Origin: Pseudomonadota bacterium
GTDB taxonomy: Bacteria > Pseudomonadota > Alphaproteobacteria > Dongiales > Dongiaceae
Direction: 5' to 3'
NCBI GenBank assembly: GCA_016183985.1
Contig: JACPDN010000011.1
Coordinates: 303,923 to 367,922 of the forward strand
DNA length: 64,000 bases
Notes under the pieces: model-generated
Database searches by the model: none
What the model saw: only the letters and a program-made list of their open reading frames with translations
What the model was told of the DNA's origin: nothing
Program-made: the position numbers and the translations under genes
Part shown: in pieces, positions 19,385 through 27,353 of the stretch
Numbering within the stretch: position 1 is the first letter of the stretch
Layout of the letters: each line of letters opens with the position of its first letter

Positions 19385-20250
19385 CGAATTGGGACGTAGT
19401 TAAGCCCTGGCGCAAAGAGGCGCGGGGCAAGATCCTGGGTGCTCGCACGGCTTTGCCGCCGACCTTGCGTCAGGGAATGTCAGCCGCCCTCATGGAACGG
19501 CTCCATATGGTTCTGGAAGAGGCCGAAGGGCCTATCAGTTTCTATTGGCCGTTCCGTGGTGAGCCGGATTTACGACCCTTGATGCGCACGCTTGCTGCCG
19601 AAGGTATCGAAATCGCCCTGCCGGTCGGCAAGAAGCTCGGCGAGCCGCTGACCTTTCGCCCCTGGGAGCCGGGTTGCGCCATGGCGCGCGGCATCTGGGA
19701 TATTCCGATTCCAGCGACAGACCTCGAGATCACGCCGCAAACCATCATCGCCCCTCTCGTCGGCTTCGACGCGGTGCTGTATCGCTTGGGCTATGGTGGT
19801 GGTTTCTTCGATCGCACACTGGCCGCCCGAAAGCGATCGGCTGAGGTGATCGGCGTCGGCTTTGCCATGTTTCAGCTGCCCAGCATCAAGCCGCAGCCAC
19901 ACGACGTTCCGATGGGCCGCATCGTCACGGAGCGATCGGCGGCACTCGCGCCGGGCAATGGTTCCAGCTCACCTGTCTGCTATGCGGACGAATCAGACCG
20001 GACCTATGCCGGCGATTTCGATGCAGCTGAGATCGCAGCGCTGCTGCAACCGCTCGAATCCACCTTGCCGCCCGAGCGTCTGCCTTTGGTCGACTTCATC
20101 TATTGGCGGCTGGGCGTGCGGCCGGCACCGCGCGGCAGCACCATTGCACCGGCAGATATCGAAACGCATCTCTGCAAGCTCATTCCGCGCGTAAGCGACG
20201 ACGGTATCCACGCGGCACTGCAGGCCTTGCGCGCGACTCTGCTGCCCTAG
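19381..20250 (+). CDS. 5-Formyltetrahydrofolate cyclo-ligase-like protein with C-terminal extension
   Basis: Residues 1-190 match the cyclo-ligase family that converts 5-formyl-THF to 5,10-methenyl-THF with ATP. Evidence: KPWRKEARGKILGARTAL at the start, SFYWPFRGEPDLRPLM, and the phosphate-binding loop YRLGYGGGFFDRTLA. About 95 extra residues follow, beginning VCYADESDRTYAGDF and containing two short helices and a basic segment. This extension recalls the start of DUF6306-type domains (from memory, low certainty). The gene overlaps the upstream flavin enzyme by four bases, so they are co-translated. Confidence 0.8.
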   Translation: MTNWDVVKPWRKEARGKILGARTALPPTLRQGMSAALMERLHMVLEEAEGPISFYWPFRGEPDLRPLMRTLAAEGIEIALPVGKKLGEPLTFRPWEPGCAMARGIWDIPIPATDLEITPQTIIAPLVGFDAVLYRLGYGGGFFDRTLAARKRSAEVIGVGFAMFQLPSIKPQPHDVPMGRIVTERSAALAPGNGSSSPVCYADESDRTYAGDFDAAEIAALLQPLESTLPPERLPLVDFIYWRLGVRPAPRGSTIAPADIETHLCKLIPRVSDDGIHAALQALRATLLP

Positions 20251-20253
20251 AGC

Positions 20254-21420
20254 CTACCGCTCCTTGGCGCGCAGCATCTCGCGCGAGATGATGTGTCGCT
20301 GGATTTCCGAGGTGCCTTCCCAGATGCGCTCGACGCGCGCGTCACGCCACATCATTTCCAGCGGCAGTTCTTCCATAAGGCCCATGCCGCCGAAGATCTG
20401 GATCGCCTGATCGGTAACGCGGCCCAGCATCTCGGTCGCAAACAGCTTTGCCATGCCGGCGTCGCCATCGGTCATGGTGCCGTTCTGCAGCTTCCAGCAG
20501 ACATAAGCCGTCAGCGCATTGGCGGCTGCGATCTCAGTCCGCATGTCGGCAAGCTTGAACGAGACGCCCTGGAACTTGCCGATGGTCTGGCCGAACTGCT
20601 TGCGTGTCGCCGCCCAATCGAGGGCCAGATCCATCGCGCGTTCCGCCTTGCCGCAGCAATTGGCGGCGATGAAGACACGGCCGCCCAGCAGCCATTCGCT
20701 GGCGACAGTGAAGCCCTTCCCTTCTTCGCCAAGAATCTGACGCTTGTTAAGGCGCACATTGTCGAAGAAGAGTTCCCAATTGTCGTAGGCGCGGTATGAA
20801 ACGCAGCGTGGGCCACGGCGGATAGTGAAACCTGGCGTATCGCGATCGACCAAAAAGGCCGTGATGCGCTTCCGGGGACCGCGCGTGGTCTCGTCGACAC
20901 CGGTCACGGTGAAGACGATGGCGAAGTCCGGTTCCCATACGCCGGTAATAAAGTGCTTGCCGCCCTTGATAATGTAGTCGTCGCCATCGGCTTCGGCCCG
21001 CGTCGTGATCGACATCGCATCCGAGCCGGCGCCAGGCTCAGTCAGCGCGAAGACCTCGGACTTCTCGCCGCGCACGGTGGGGAGCAGATATTTCTCGATC
21101 TGCTCATCTTTGCACGCCATGAGGATGTAGGACGGACGGCCGACGAATTTCTGGACGGCCCAATTCGCCTTGCCGAGCTCACGCTCGAACAGCATCTGCG
21201 ACATGACGTCGAGACCGGCACCACCGACCGATTCCGGCATGTTGGCCGAGTAGAGGCCGAGCGCCTTCGCCTTTTCCTTGATCGCGGTGCCGATTTCCTT
21301 CGGCACATAGCCCAATTTGTCGACCTCGCGCTCCACCGGATAGAGCTCGTTCTCGACGAAGGCGCGCGTCGTCTCGACCAACATGCGCTGCTCGTCGGTC
21401 GGCTGGAAATCGAATGGCAT
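20254..21420 (-). CDS. Acyl-CoA dehydrogenase
   Basis: A 388-residue FAD enzyme of the acyl-CoA dehydrogenase family. The FAD/substrate motif ALTEPGAGSDA lies near residue 125, and TGKHF-type KGGKHFITGV follows. The C-terminal signature WEGTSEIQRHII carries the usual FAD-proximal Glu region, and the catalytic base position aligns in the helix before it. Substrate chain length cannot be read from the sequence. It converges on the cyclo-ligase gene with three bases between. A perfect 20-bp palindrome lies 113 bp upstream of the start. Confidence 0.92.
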   Translation of the reverse strand: MPFDFQPTDEQRMLVETTRAFVENELYPVEREVDKLGYVPKEIGTAIKEKAKALGLYSANMPESVGGAGLDVMSQMLFERELGKANWAVQKFVGRPSYILMACKDEQIEKYLLPTVRGEKSEVFALTEPGAGSDAMSITTRAEADGDDYIIKGGKHFITGVWEPDFAIVFTVTGVDETTRGPRKRITAFLVDRDTPGFTIRRGPRCVSYRAYDNWELFFDNVRLNKRQILGEEGKGFTVASEWLLGGRVFIAANCCGKAERAMDLALDWAATRKQFGQTIGKFQGVSFKLADMRTEIAAANALTAYVCWKLQNGTMTDGDAGMAKLFATEMLGRVTDQAIQIFGGMGLMEELPLEMMWRDARVERIWEGTSEIQRHIISREMLRAKER

Positions 21421-21532
21421 TGATCTAGGTTCCCATGGCGTGAAGGCGCGGCGAAAGAAGACGGCAGCCGGGCATACGCCGCCCGCCTGATTCCGCCAAG
21501 CTATACCCTCAGCTCACGGGTCAGGAAAGGGT

Positions 21533-21552
21533 TATTTTACGAACGTAAAATA
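21533..21552. promoter_or_regulatory. Perfect 20-bp palindrome, candidate operator
   Basis: TATTTTACG-AA-CGTAAAATA is a perfect palindrome with a two-base centre, too tight to be an RNA terminator loop. It lies upstream of the acyl-CoA dehydrogenase gene and just after the stop of the small membrane protein gene, which points to a dimeric regulator site for the dehydrogenase. Confidence 0.5.
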
Positions 21553-21558
21553 GATCAA

Positions 21559-21801
21559 TCAGACCTGATGCGATGTCGTGTCATGAGCGTCGGCATCATG
21601 CCCGCCGCGATTGCTCCAGAAGACGGCGGCCATCAGACCGATACTGAGAGCCGTCACCAGCACACAACCGACGATCAACGCTGCCATACCCTGCCAGCTG
21701 ATATCCAAGCCTTTGAAATCATTGAACGCCCAAATCAGGAAGCAGACAAAGCTGATAAGCCCCGCCGAGCTGAGCGAGTAGGCCAAGATCCAGCGCTTCA
21801 T
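21559..21801 (-). CDS. Small two-span membrane protein
   Basis: An 80-residue protein starting at ATG 21801, which has GGAG six bases upstream. Two hydrophobic segments (YSLSSAGLISFVCFLIWAF and MAALIVGCVLVTALSIGLMAAVF) are separated by a short polar loop, and a His/Asp-rich tail (GGHDADAHDTTSHQ) ends the protein. The family is not recognised; the tail might bind metal (inference). It is divergent from the MocR-type regulator and could be its target. Confidence 0.65.
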   Translation of the reverse strand: MKRWILAYSLSSAGLISFVCFLIWAFNDFKGLDISWQGMAALIVGCVLVTALSIGLMAAVFWSNRGGHDADAHDTTSHQV

Positions 21802-21834
21802 GATCCACTCCACATACAAAACAAAATTGACTGC

Positions 21835-21862
21835 ATTCATTCATACTTGTATGTATCGATAT
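21835..21862. promoter_or_regulatory. Palindromic elements between divergent genes
   Basis: The 90-bp divergent gap contains CATAC-TT-GTATG (5-bp arms) followed directly by TATCGATA, both AT-rich and symmetrical. They lie between the MocR-type regulator and the small membrane protein and are a reasonable place for regulator binding. No proof from sequence alone. Confidence 0.3.
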
Positions 21863-21890
21863 ACGCCGAAGACAGAGAATTGCAAGACCC

Positions 21891-23279
21891 ATGCGCAAGA
21901 AGACCCGCCCTTGGCTGCCTGAAATTCGCGACGACGATGGCCCGCTCTATCTCGCCATCGCCGACCGCCTGGCGTCGGACCTTCAAGCCGGCCGCGTGAC
22001 CCCGGGCCAGCAACTGCCGACGCAGCGGGCGCTGGCAGAAGCCCTCGGTATCGACTTCACCACGGTGAGCCGCGGCTATGCCGAGGCCCGCCGCCGCGGC
22101 CTCATTGACGCGACGGTCGGCCGGGGCACCTTCGTGCGCGCACCCTTGCGTCGCGATGCGGGTCAGTCGCCGATCGATATGAGTATGAACCTGCCGCCGC
22201 TCTCCGCTGCTGCTGATATCGCGGGCCTGGTACGCGACGGCATGGAGGCCATTACCGCTCGTCCCGATTTCAGCACGCTGATGACCTATCGCGACAGCGC
22301 GGGGGCCGCTGCCGATCGCGCTGCTGGTGCGCGCTGGCTGCAGGAGCGTGTCGGTATCGTGCCGCTCGAGCGCTTGGTCATTGCCGGTGGGACACAGGTG
22401 GCGCTCACGGCCATCCTCACGACCTACGCCAAGCCCGGTGATCGTATCCTGGCCGAAGCCCTCACCTATCCCGGCTTCCGTGCCGCGGCCGAACATCTCG
22501 GCCTGCGCATGGAAGGCGTCGCCATCGACGACGAGGGGCTCCTGCCCGATGCGTTGGAGATAGCCTGCCGGGCGGGGCGCGCCAAGCTGCTCTATTGCGC
22601 GCCGACCCTTCACAACCCGACCACGGCGACGATGTCGGAAGCGCGGCGCCGTCAGATCGCCGACGTGGCACGGCGACATGGCCTCACTATCATTGAGGAC
22701 GATTCTTACGGCTTGCTCGCGCGCAATACGCCGCCCGCACTGGCGAGCATCGCTCCCGACATCACCATCTATCTCGGCGGGCTATCCAAGGTGCTCACGC
22801 CGGCACTGCGTGTGACCTACATGGTCGTCCCGGATGCCTGGACGGCTGAACGCCTAGCCGGCGCCCTGCGCGCGGTGAGCCAAATGACGCCGCCGGTCAT
22901 GCTGGCACTTGCCAGCCATTGGATCCTCGAAGGCATCGCAACACGCCTCCTCGGATCGCTGCGCGATGAAGCGATCGCCCGCCAGCGCCTCGCCGCCGGG
23001 CGCCTGCCGCGCGCCTCATTCAAGACAGCGCCGGAGGCCTATCACCTCTGGCTGCATTTGCCGGAAGGCTGGCCACGCGCGGCCTTCGTGCGACATCTGC
23101 AGCGACAGAACATCGCCGTGGTGGCGAGTGACGCCTTCGCCATCACCGAACAACCGCCCGAAGCCGTGCGCTTGTGCTTAGGCGCCGCTACTGACCGTGC
23201 CAGCCTCGACCTCGCCCTCACTGCCGTCGCCGCTGCCCTCACCGAACCCGCCAGCACACGCGTGCCGGCGGTGGTGTAA
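21891..23279 (+). CDS. MocR-type (GntR/aminotransferase) transcriptional regulator
   Basis: Residues 1-80 are a GntR winged helix (YLAIADRLASDLQAGRVTPG, QLPTQRALAEALGIDFTTVS). Residues 100-450 are a fold-type I aminotransferase domain. The PLP lysine is expected in the YLGGLSKVLTPALRV segment, and CAPTLHNPTTATMSEARR carries the cofactor-contacting Asn. Such regulators sense PLP or an amino compound and usually control a divergent gene, here the small membrane protein. The effector is unknown. Confidence 0.9.
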   Translation: MRKKTRPWLPEIRDDDGPLYLAIADRLASDLQAGRVTPGQQLPTQRALAEALGIDFTTVSRGYAEARRRGLIDATVGRGTFVRAPLRRDAGQSPIDMSMNLPPLSAAADIAGLVRDGMEAITARPDFSTLMTYRDSAGAAADRAAGARWLQERVGIVPLERLVIAGGTQVALTAILTTYAKPGDRILAEALTYPGFRAAAEHLGLRMEGVAIDDEGLLPDALEIACRAGRAKLLYCAPTLHNPTTATMSEARRRQIADVARRHGLTIIEDDSYGLLARNTPPALASIAPDITIYLGGLSKVLTPALRVTYMVVPDAWTAERLAGALRAVSQMTPPVMLALASHWILEGIATRLLGSLRDEAIARQRLAAGRLPRASFKTAPEAYHLWLHLPEGWPRAAFVRHLQRQNIAVVASDAFAITEQPPEAVRLCLGAATDRASLDLALTAVAAALTEPASTRVPAVV

Positions 23280-23298
23280 CGGCGTTGCGGTCGTATAG

Positions 23299-24009
23299 CT
23301 ACTGCAGCCCCAACACCGGCTTCAGCCGGTCGTTGTAAGCACAAAACTCCTCGAAAGTGAGGTCAGGGTTGTCGTTGAACACGACATAGACCCCATCCAT
23401 CAACGGCTGCACCAGCGGCACCTTGCCGGTAAGGCGCCTGATCACTTCATCCCGGCCATAACCCAGCGCACGTTGGCAGAGCTCGGCGTCCCAGAATTGG
23501 GCCGGCTGGAGTGTGAAGATGTTGTTCCGGCCATTGACGTCAATGCCAGGCTTTTTCTTGAGTTTCTGCCGATCTTGCTGGTGAAGCTCATCAAACTCGA
23601 CTGTATGAAGCCCATAATACGCGGCGGCCCTGTAAGCGCGCGTCGCCACTATCAGATCCGGAAAATGTTTCGTCAGCAGGCCTCTGAAGTCGTATTTCTT
23701 TGATTTGAGATCAAACTCGATGGCAAGACGATCATCATCGGATGCAACATCATCAAGATGCTTCGGATCTCTAATCATATAACTACCTGAACAGCGCACG
23801 CCCCTATCCGGATACTGCATAACAAATGATGCAGAATAGCTTCCTTGACGGCGCTCTGGCGCGTCAGGAACGTCCAGCCCTCGCCAACCAAAGGGCTCTG
23901 TTACTTGTGCTAAAGAGAGCACCAATTCATTGTGCCGCGCGGGAATGGACTGCGTCACGTCAGGACGCATGTAGAGCCAAAGGCCGAGCTGAGTATCATA
24001 ATCAGTCAT
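23299..24009 (-). CDS. Probable immunity protein (Imm52-like) for the adjacent toxin
   Basis: A 236-residue soluble acidic protein placed directly after the toxin gene, the stop and start sharing one base (TAATG). It has a MTDYDTQLGLWLYMRPDVTQ start and aromatic-rich segments such as FGWRGLDVPDAPERRQGSYS. Its position and size fit an immunity protein, and Tox-REase-5 toxins are commonly paired with Imm52. The Imm52 assignment is from memory of the pairing and overall look, not a search. The composition is more AT-rich than neighbours, like the toxin. Confidence 0.6.
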   Translation of the reverse strand: MTDYDTQLGLWLYMRPDVTQSIPARHNELVLSLAQVTEPFGWRGLDVPDAPERRQGSYSASFVMQYPDRGVRCSGSYMIRDPKHLDDVASDDDRLAIEFDLKSKKYDFRGLLTKHFPDLIVATRAYRAAAYYGLHTVEFDELHQQDRQKLKKKPGIDVNGRNNIFTLQPAQFWDAELCQRALGYGRDEVIRRLTGKVPLVQPLMDGVYVVFNDNPDLTFEEFCAYNDRLKPVLGLQ

Positions 24010-24599
24010 TATTGCCTCACACGAACGGTGATCAGATCACCATAACCACTGCTTGCCAAAAACATAGAGGCTACTCTTGCAGTATATCTGTTAGGAAATT
24101 CATACACGACCCTGTACTGGATGCCATCCAAGCCATCCGTGTTGTTCTGATGCACTGCTTTCTTTATCCTTTCGAGCGTGTCCTTCAGGTCGTTCATTGC
24201 AGACGGCTTCCAGAGCGGCAGGGAGCGTTTTGCATCGATCAGCAATAGCTGACTGCCGTCTTCCGAAACCTCGGCGCCATCAAACTTGATAAAGTTCTTG
24301 CCGTCGGGATTGTCGTATCTTAGCGCAGGAACTACTCGCTTCTTGTGCTCAATAGAACTGAAGGCGCCAGAAGTGCCATCATGGAAAATTTTGGCGGGCT
24401 CTTTGCCGGTAAAGGTTTCAGTCACGTAAATCAGCCCCCTATTTCGTCCGGTCAGAGCTTCCGCTTGAAGTTGCGTGAGAGCGGTTGTCCCATTGCTTGG
24501 AAGATGTTGGTCGAGACCATTCTTTCCGTCAAAAGTCGATTTCGGTATATCTAGATCACCTCTGTTGATGACCCTACTATCGTCCAAGAAGTTCGTCAC
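24009..24599 (-). CDS. REase-fold toxin (Tox-REase-5-like), toxin half of a split polymorphic toxin
   Basis: About 196 residues starting at GTG 24599, preceded by GGAAAGGCGAAG. The core NFIKFDGAEVSEDG...LLLIDAKRSLP has the D-x(n)-D-x-K arrangement of restriction-endonuclease-fold nucleases, and FDG...IDAK is typical of Tox-REase-5. The predicted action is DNA (or RNA) cleavage in a rival cell. The gene overlaps the end of the pre-toxin gene by 23 bases in another frame, so it could be a separate coupled gene or the result of a frameshift in a once continuous toxin. The immunity gene follows with a one-base overlap. Confidence 0.65.
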   Translation of the reverse strand: MTNFLDDSRVINRGDLDIPKSTFDGKNGLDQHLPSNGTTALTQLQAEALTGRNRGLIYVTETFTGKEPAKIFHDGTSGAFSSIEHKKRVVPALRYDNPDGKNFIKFDGAEVSEDGSQLLLIDAKRSLPLWKPSAMNDLKDTLERIKKAVHQNNTDGLDGIQYRVVYEFPNRYTARVASMFLASSGYGDLITVRVRQ

Positions 24600-25662
24600 C
24601 TTCGCCTTTCCAAGCTGATTTGATCTTATCGACCAGACCATCGACCAGCTTTTTGCCGCTCTTCCACTGCTTGTTGCCGGGCACGCCTGACACGCTGCCC
24701 GCGATGGCCGCACCGTAGTCGCCCAGCCCCCATTCATCCCCATTCACTCTCCAATCTTTGGCGTCCGCGACAATCCCTGCGCCATCGCCGAGCCCGGGAA
24801 CGAAACTGACGGCCGTTTGGATCGCGGGAGCCCACAGACCGAGCCGTTCTTCAACGGCTTGGCTTTCGGCTTCCTGTCGCGTTCGCTCCTGATCGAGTGT
24901 CTTTGAGAACGAGCCACCGTTTAGCCAAGCCTGTGCGGCGGCCCATCCGGCACTTATTTCCTCGATAGAATCACCAAGGGCGGCGTCCCCAAGCACCCGT
25001 AACGCGTCCTGCCCGCCTTGTGTGGATCCGCCGAAACCACTTCTGCCTTCATACGGTCGCGTGCGCGGAACCATCTCCCCCGTCTTGGGCGAACGGTAGT
25101 AGGTCGACGCACGGTTGACCCGATCAAGGAATTCGTTTGCTGAGGCAATGCTTGAATCACCCGTGCCAGCGACTATGTTTGCCTGCGATGAAGCGCCCCT
25201 TTGGTTAGCCGCATTCTCATTCGCAATGCCCTGCGCAGCCTTGCCCTTCGCCACCCACTCATCGACGCCCGGCATGGTTTTCGCGGCGGCGATCTGGTCC
25301 ATGGTTTTGCCGGTGAGGTATTTGTTGCGGTGATCGCGAATCTCCTGACTCTCGATCGTCTTCGGGTTCATCCGGCGATAGGTGCCGTCCGGCGCTTGAT
25401 AGATGCCGGCATGGGCACCGCCGAGGCCGGCTTGGGTGATGGCGACACTGTGGGCGTCGATCTCTTGGCCAAGATGCCAGGTCTCTTCGCCCACACCCTG
25501 TTCGTAGGATTTGCGCCGCCACTTCTCCTTCGCCTCGGGCGAGGCGAAGCGAAACACACCCTTCTCCCAGGTGCCGAGGATGTTGTCGTTGGCGGGTTTG
25601 GGTGCGAGCGGGCCGGACGGCCGCTCTGCATAGGGTCTGGGGCGAGGATTGACTGGGGTCAT
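24577..25662 (-). CDS. Polymorphic toxin N-terminal/pre-toxin protein
   Basis: The 361-residue protein starts at ATG 25662 (GGAG six bases upstream). The N-terminal third is Pro-rich then helical (PRPRPYAERPSGPLAPKPAN). The C-terminal part (about 275-345) has the pre-toxin pattern VSFVPGLGDGAGIVADAKDW and DYGAAIAGSVSGVPG, which normally sits just before a C-terminal toxin domain. Here the frame stops at 24577 and the toxin domain continues in a different frame. No secretion-system gene or PAAR/Rhs motif is visible, so the export route is unknown. Confidence 0.65.
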   Translation of the reverse strand: MTPVNPRPRPYAERPSGPLAPKPANDNILGTWEKGVFRFASPEAKEKWRRKSYEQGVGEETWHLGQEIDAHSVAITQAGLGGAHAGIYQAPDGTYRRMNPKTIESQEIRDHRNKYLTGKTMDQIAAAKTMPGVDEWVAKGKAAQGIANENAANQRGASSQANIVAGTGDSSIASANEFLDRVNRASTYYRSPKTGEMVPRTRPYEGRSGFGGSTQGGQDALRVLGDAALGDSIEEISAGWAAAQAWLNGGSFSKTLDQERTRQEAESQAVEERLGLWAPAIQTAVSFVPGLGDGAGIVADAKDWRVNGDEWGLGDYGAAIAGSVSGVPGNKQWKSGKKLVDGLVDKIKSAWKGEGDELLGR

Positions 25663-25873
25663 GCCGATCTCCGAGAGAATTATGTATAACGCATAACATA
25701 AAATACGTTTATTGTAAAGAACAAAATAGGAACTATATGCTAATATACTGCGTCCGGCCGAATTTTTGGCCCGCCACCAATGAACCGGCATTCAGGAAAT
25801 GCGTTTCATATGACTGTTATTATTGACTTATTAACACTCCGCCGCTAGCATCCAGGTCTCACAAGGAACTCCA
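25663..25873. other. AT-rich gap upstream of toxin locus
   Basis: Around 25670-25830 the sequence is clearly more AT-rich than the genome average, with runs such as ttatgtataacgcataaca. It probably holds the toxin operon promoter and marks a boundary of acquired DNA. I see no tRNA, attachment repeat or integrase. Confidence 0.3.
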
Positions 25874-25999
25874 ATGATCTATCCGCGGCGACAGAGGGAT
25901 TTACGCATGACCGGGCTTTGGCTCGGGCGGCATGCGCTTGTCTTGCTGCCGGATCTGCCGCCGAGCGGGCCGCTCGAACGCGGCAACATCGAACGCTAG
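25874..25999 (+). CDS. Possible small ORF (41 aa) upstream of MFS gene
   Basis: An ATG with AAGGA six bases upstream opens a 41-codon frame (MIYPRRQRDLRMTGLWLGRH start) ending 118 bp before the transporter. The composition is basic and Leu/Pro-rich, with no known family. The ribosome site is the only real support; it may be a leader peptide or chance. Confidence 0.25.
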   Translation: MIYPRRQRDLRMTGLWLGRHALVLLPDLPPSGPLERGNIER

Positions 26000-26117
26000 A
26001 GCTCCTACCCACCCGACATCCTTCGAGCTTGATGACGTTCCGGAACGGACCGCGCTTCCCAGCGCGCGCCCGCTTCACCCGCTGTTGTCGCTCGTCTTCC
26101 GACCGGAGTTTCCGATC

Positions 26118-27293
26118 ATGCGTACCTCCCTCTTCCTGTTCATGCCGGCCCTCATCGCGGTCGCCGGTTTCGAGACGGCCCTGGCCCTCGTCTCGCCACT
26201 GATTTCGCTGCGCCTCGAAGATGGCGGCGTCTCCGCGTCGATGATCGGCATCGTCGCCTCGGCCTATTCCGTGGGTTATCTGGGCGGCACACAGATCTGC
26301 CGGCATCTCATCCTGCAATTCGGGGCGCGGCGCACTATCGCACTGCTGGCGCTGCTCGCCGTGGTGAGTCTCGTGGCACATGCCGTGCTGTTCGATGTGC
26401 TGTTCTGGTTGCTGCTGTCGGCGCTGTGCGGCTTTGCCATGGCCGGCGTCTACACGATCGCCGAAAGCCTGCTCAATGTGTTGGCATCCCGCGGCAATCG
26501 CGGTCGCCTCTACAGCGCCTACATGACGGCGTCCTGGCTCACCGCCGGCGCTTCGCCCATCGCCGTGCTGGCAGAAGGCAGCGGCGGCGTCATCAGCTTT
26601 ATCATCGCCGGTGTGCTCATCGCCCTCACCACAATGCCGGTGCTTCTCTCACGCCGCGCGGAACTGCCAGTGCCCACGCATGGGGCGCTCAGCATTGCGC
26701 ATTTCCGAGCGGTCCCACCGGTGGCGCTCGCCATTTGCTTCGGTTCCGGCATCATCAATGGCGGGCTGCACGGCCTGCTGCCGAGCTATGCGGTCGAGAC
26801 CGGTCTTAGCAATGGCGATCTGTCCCTGCTGCTGACCGTGGCGGCGATCGCAGGCATCGCCGGACAGTTCCCCATCGGCCATCTTTCCGACCGGGTGCGC
26901 GAGCGGTTGTCGGTCGCCAAGGGCATCGTCTTCCTGGGGCTGATCTTGTGCGCCGGCATGGCGCTCTTTGCCGGCGGTGGGATGACGACGCTGGTCCTGT
27001 TCATCGGCCTGCTGACTGCGATCATGGCGCCGATCTACGGCATCGGTGCGGCCCTGGCCAATGACCGCATGGCCAGTGATCGGTTGGGGGGTGGCTGCAC
27101 GCTGGCGACGACCGGCGCCCTGCTCTTCGTCAACGGGATTGGCGGTGCGCTTGGGCCGCTAGGCGCCGGCTTTGCGATGGAAGCCTGGGGGCCGACCGGC
27201 CTCTTCCTGTTCCTGGCCTTGGCGAGCGGTGTCGTCGGCCTGGTCACGGCTTATCACCGCAGCCTCGAGCGGATCTGGGTGATCGCGCGATAG
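26118..27293 (+). CDS. MFS transporter (YcaD/UMF-like)
   Basis: A 391-residue, 12-segment permease. The loop 2-3 motif region (QICRHLILQFGARRTIALLALL) and the central DRVRERLSVAKG loop are typical of the major facilitator superfamily. The start at 26118 (MRTSLFLFMPALIAVAGF) puts the first helix at the N-terminus; the frame is open further upstream without a membrane segment. It resembles the MFS protein encoded at 42655-43824, suggesting related paralogues. Substrate unknown. Confidence 0.85.
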   Translation: MRTSLFLFMPALIAVAGFETALALVSPLISLRLEDGGVSASMIGIVASAYSVGYLGGTQICRHLILQFGARRTIALLALLAVVSLVAHAVLFDVLFWLLLSALCGFAMAGVYTIAESLLNVLASRGNRGRLYSAYMTASWLTAGASPIAVLAEGSGGVISFIIAGVLIALTTMPVLLSRRAELPVPTHGALSIAHFRAVPPVALAICFGSGIINGGLHGLLPSYAVETGLSNGDLSLLLTVAAIAGIAGQFPIGHLSDRVRERLSVAKGIVFLGLILCAGMALFAGGGMTTLVLFIGLLTAIMAPIYGIGAALANDRMASDRLGGGCTLATTGALLFVNGIGGALGPLGAGFAMEAWGPTGLFLFLALASGVVGLVTAYHRSLERIWVIAR

Positions 27294-27299
27294 AAATGA

Positions 27300-27329
27300 A
27301 AACGGGGTGCAGCTGCCTGCACCCCGTTT
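27300..27329. terminator. Bidirectional hairpin terminator
   Basis: A perfect 13-bp stem (AAACGGGGTGCAG / CTGCACCCCGTTT) with a CTGC loop sits between the convergent MFS and aldehyde dehydrogenase genes. A-rich bases on one side and T-rich bases on the other suit termination in both directions. Confidence 0.85.
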
Positions 27330-27353
27330 GACGTGCCGAGGATCGAACCGGCG

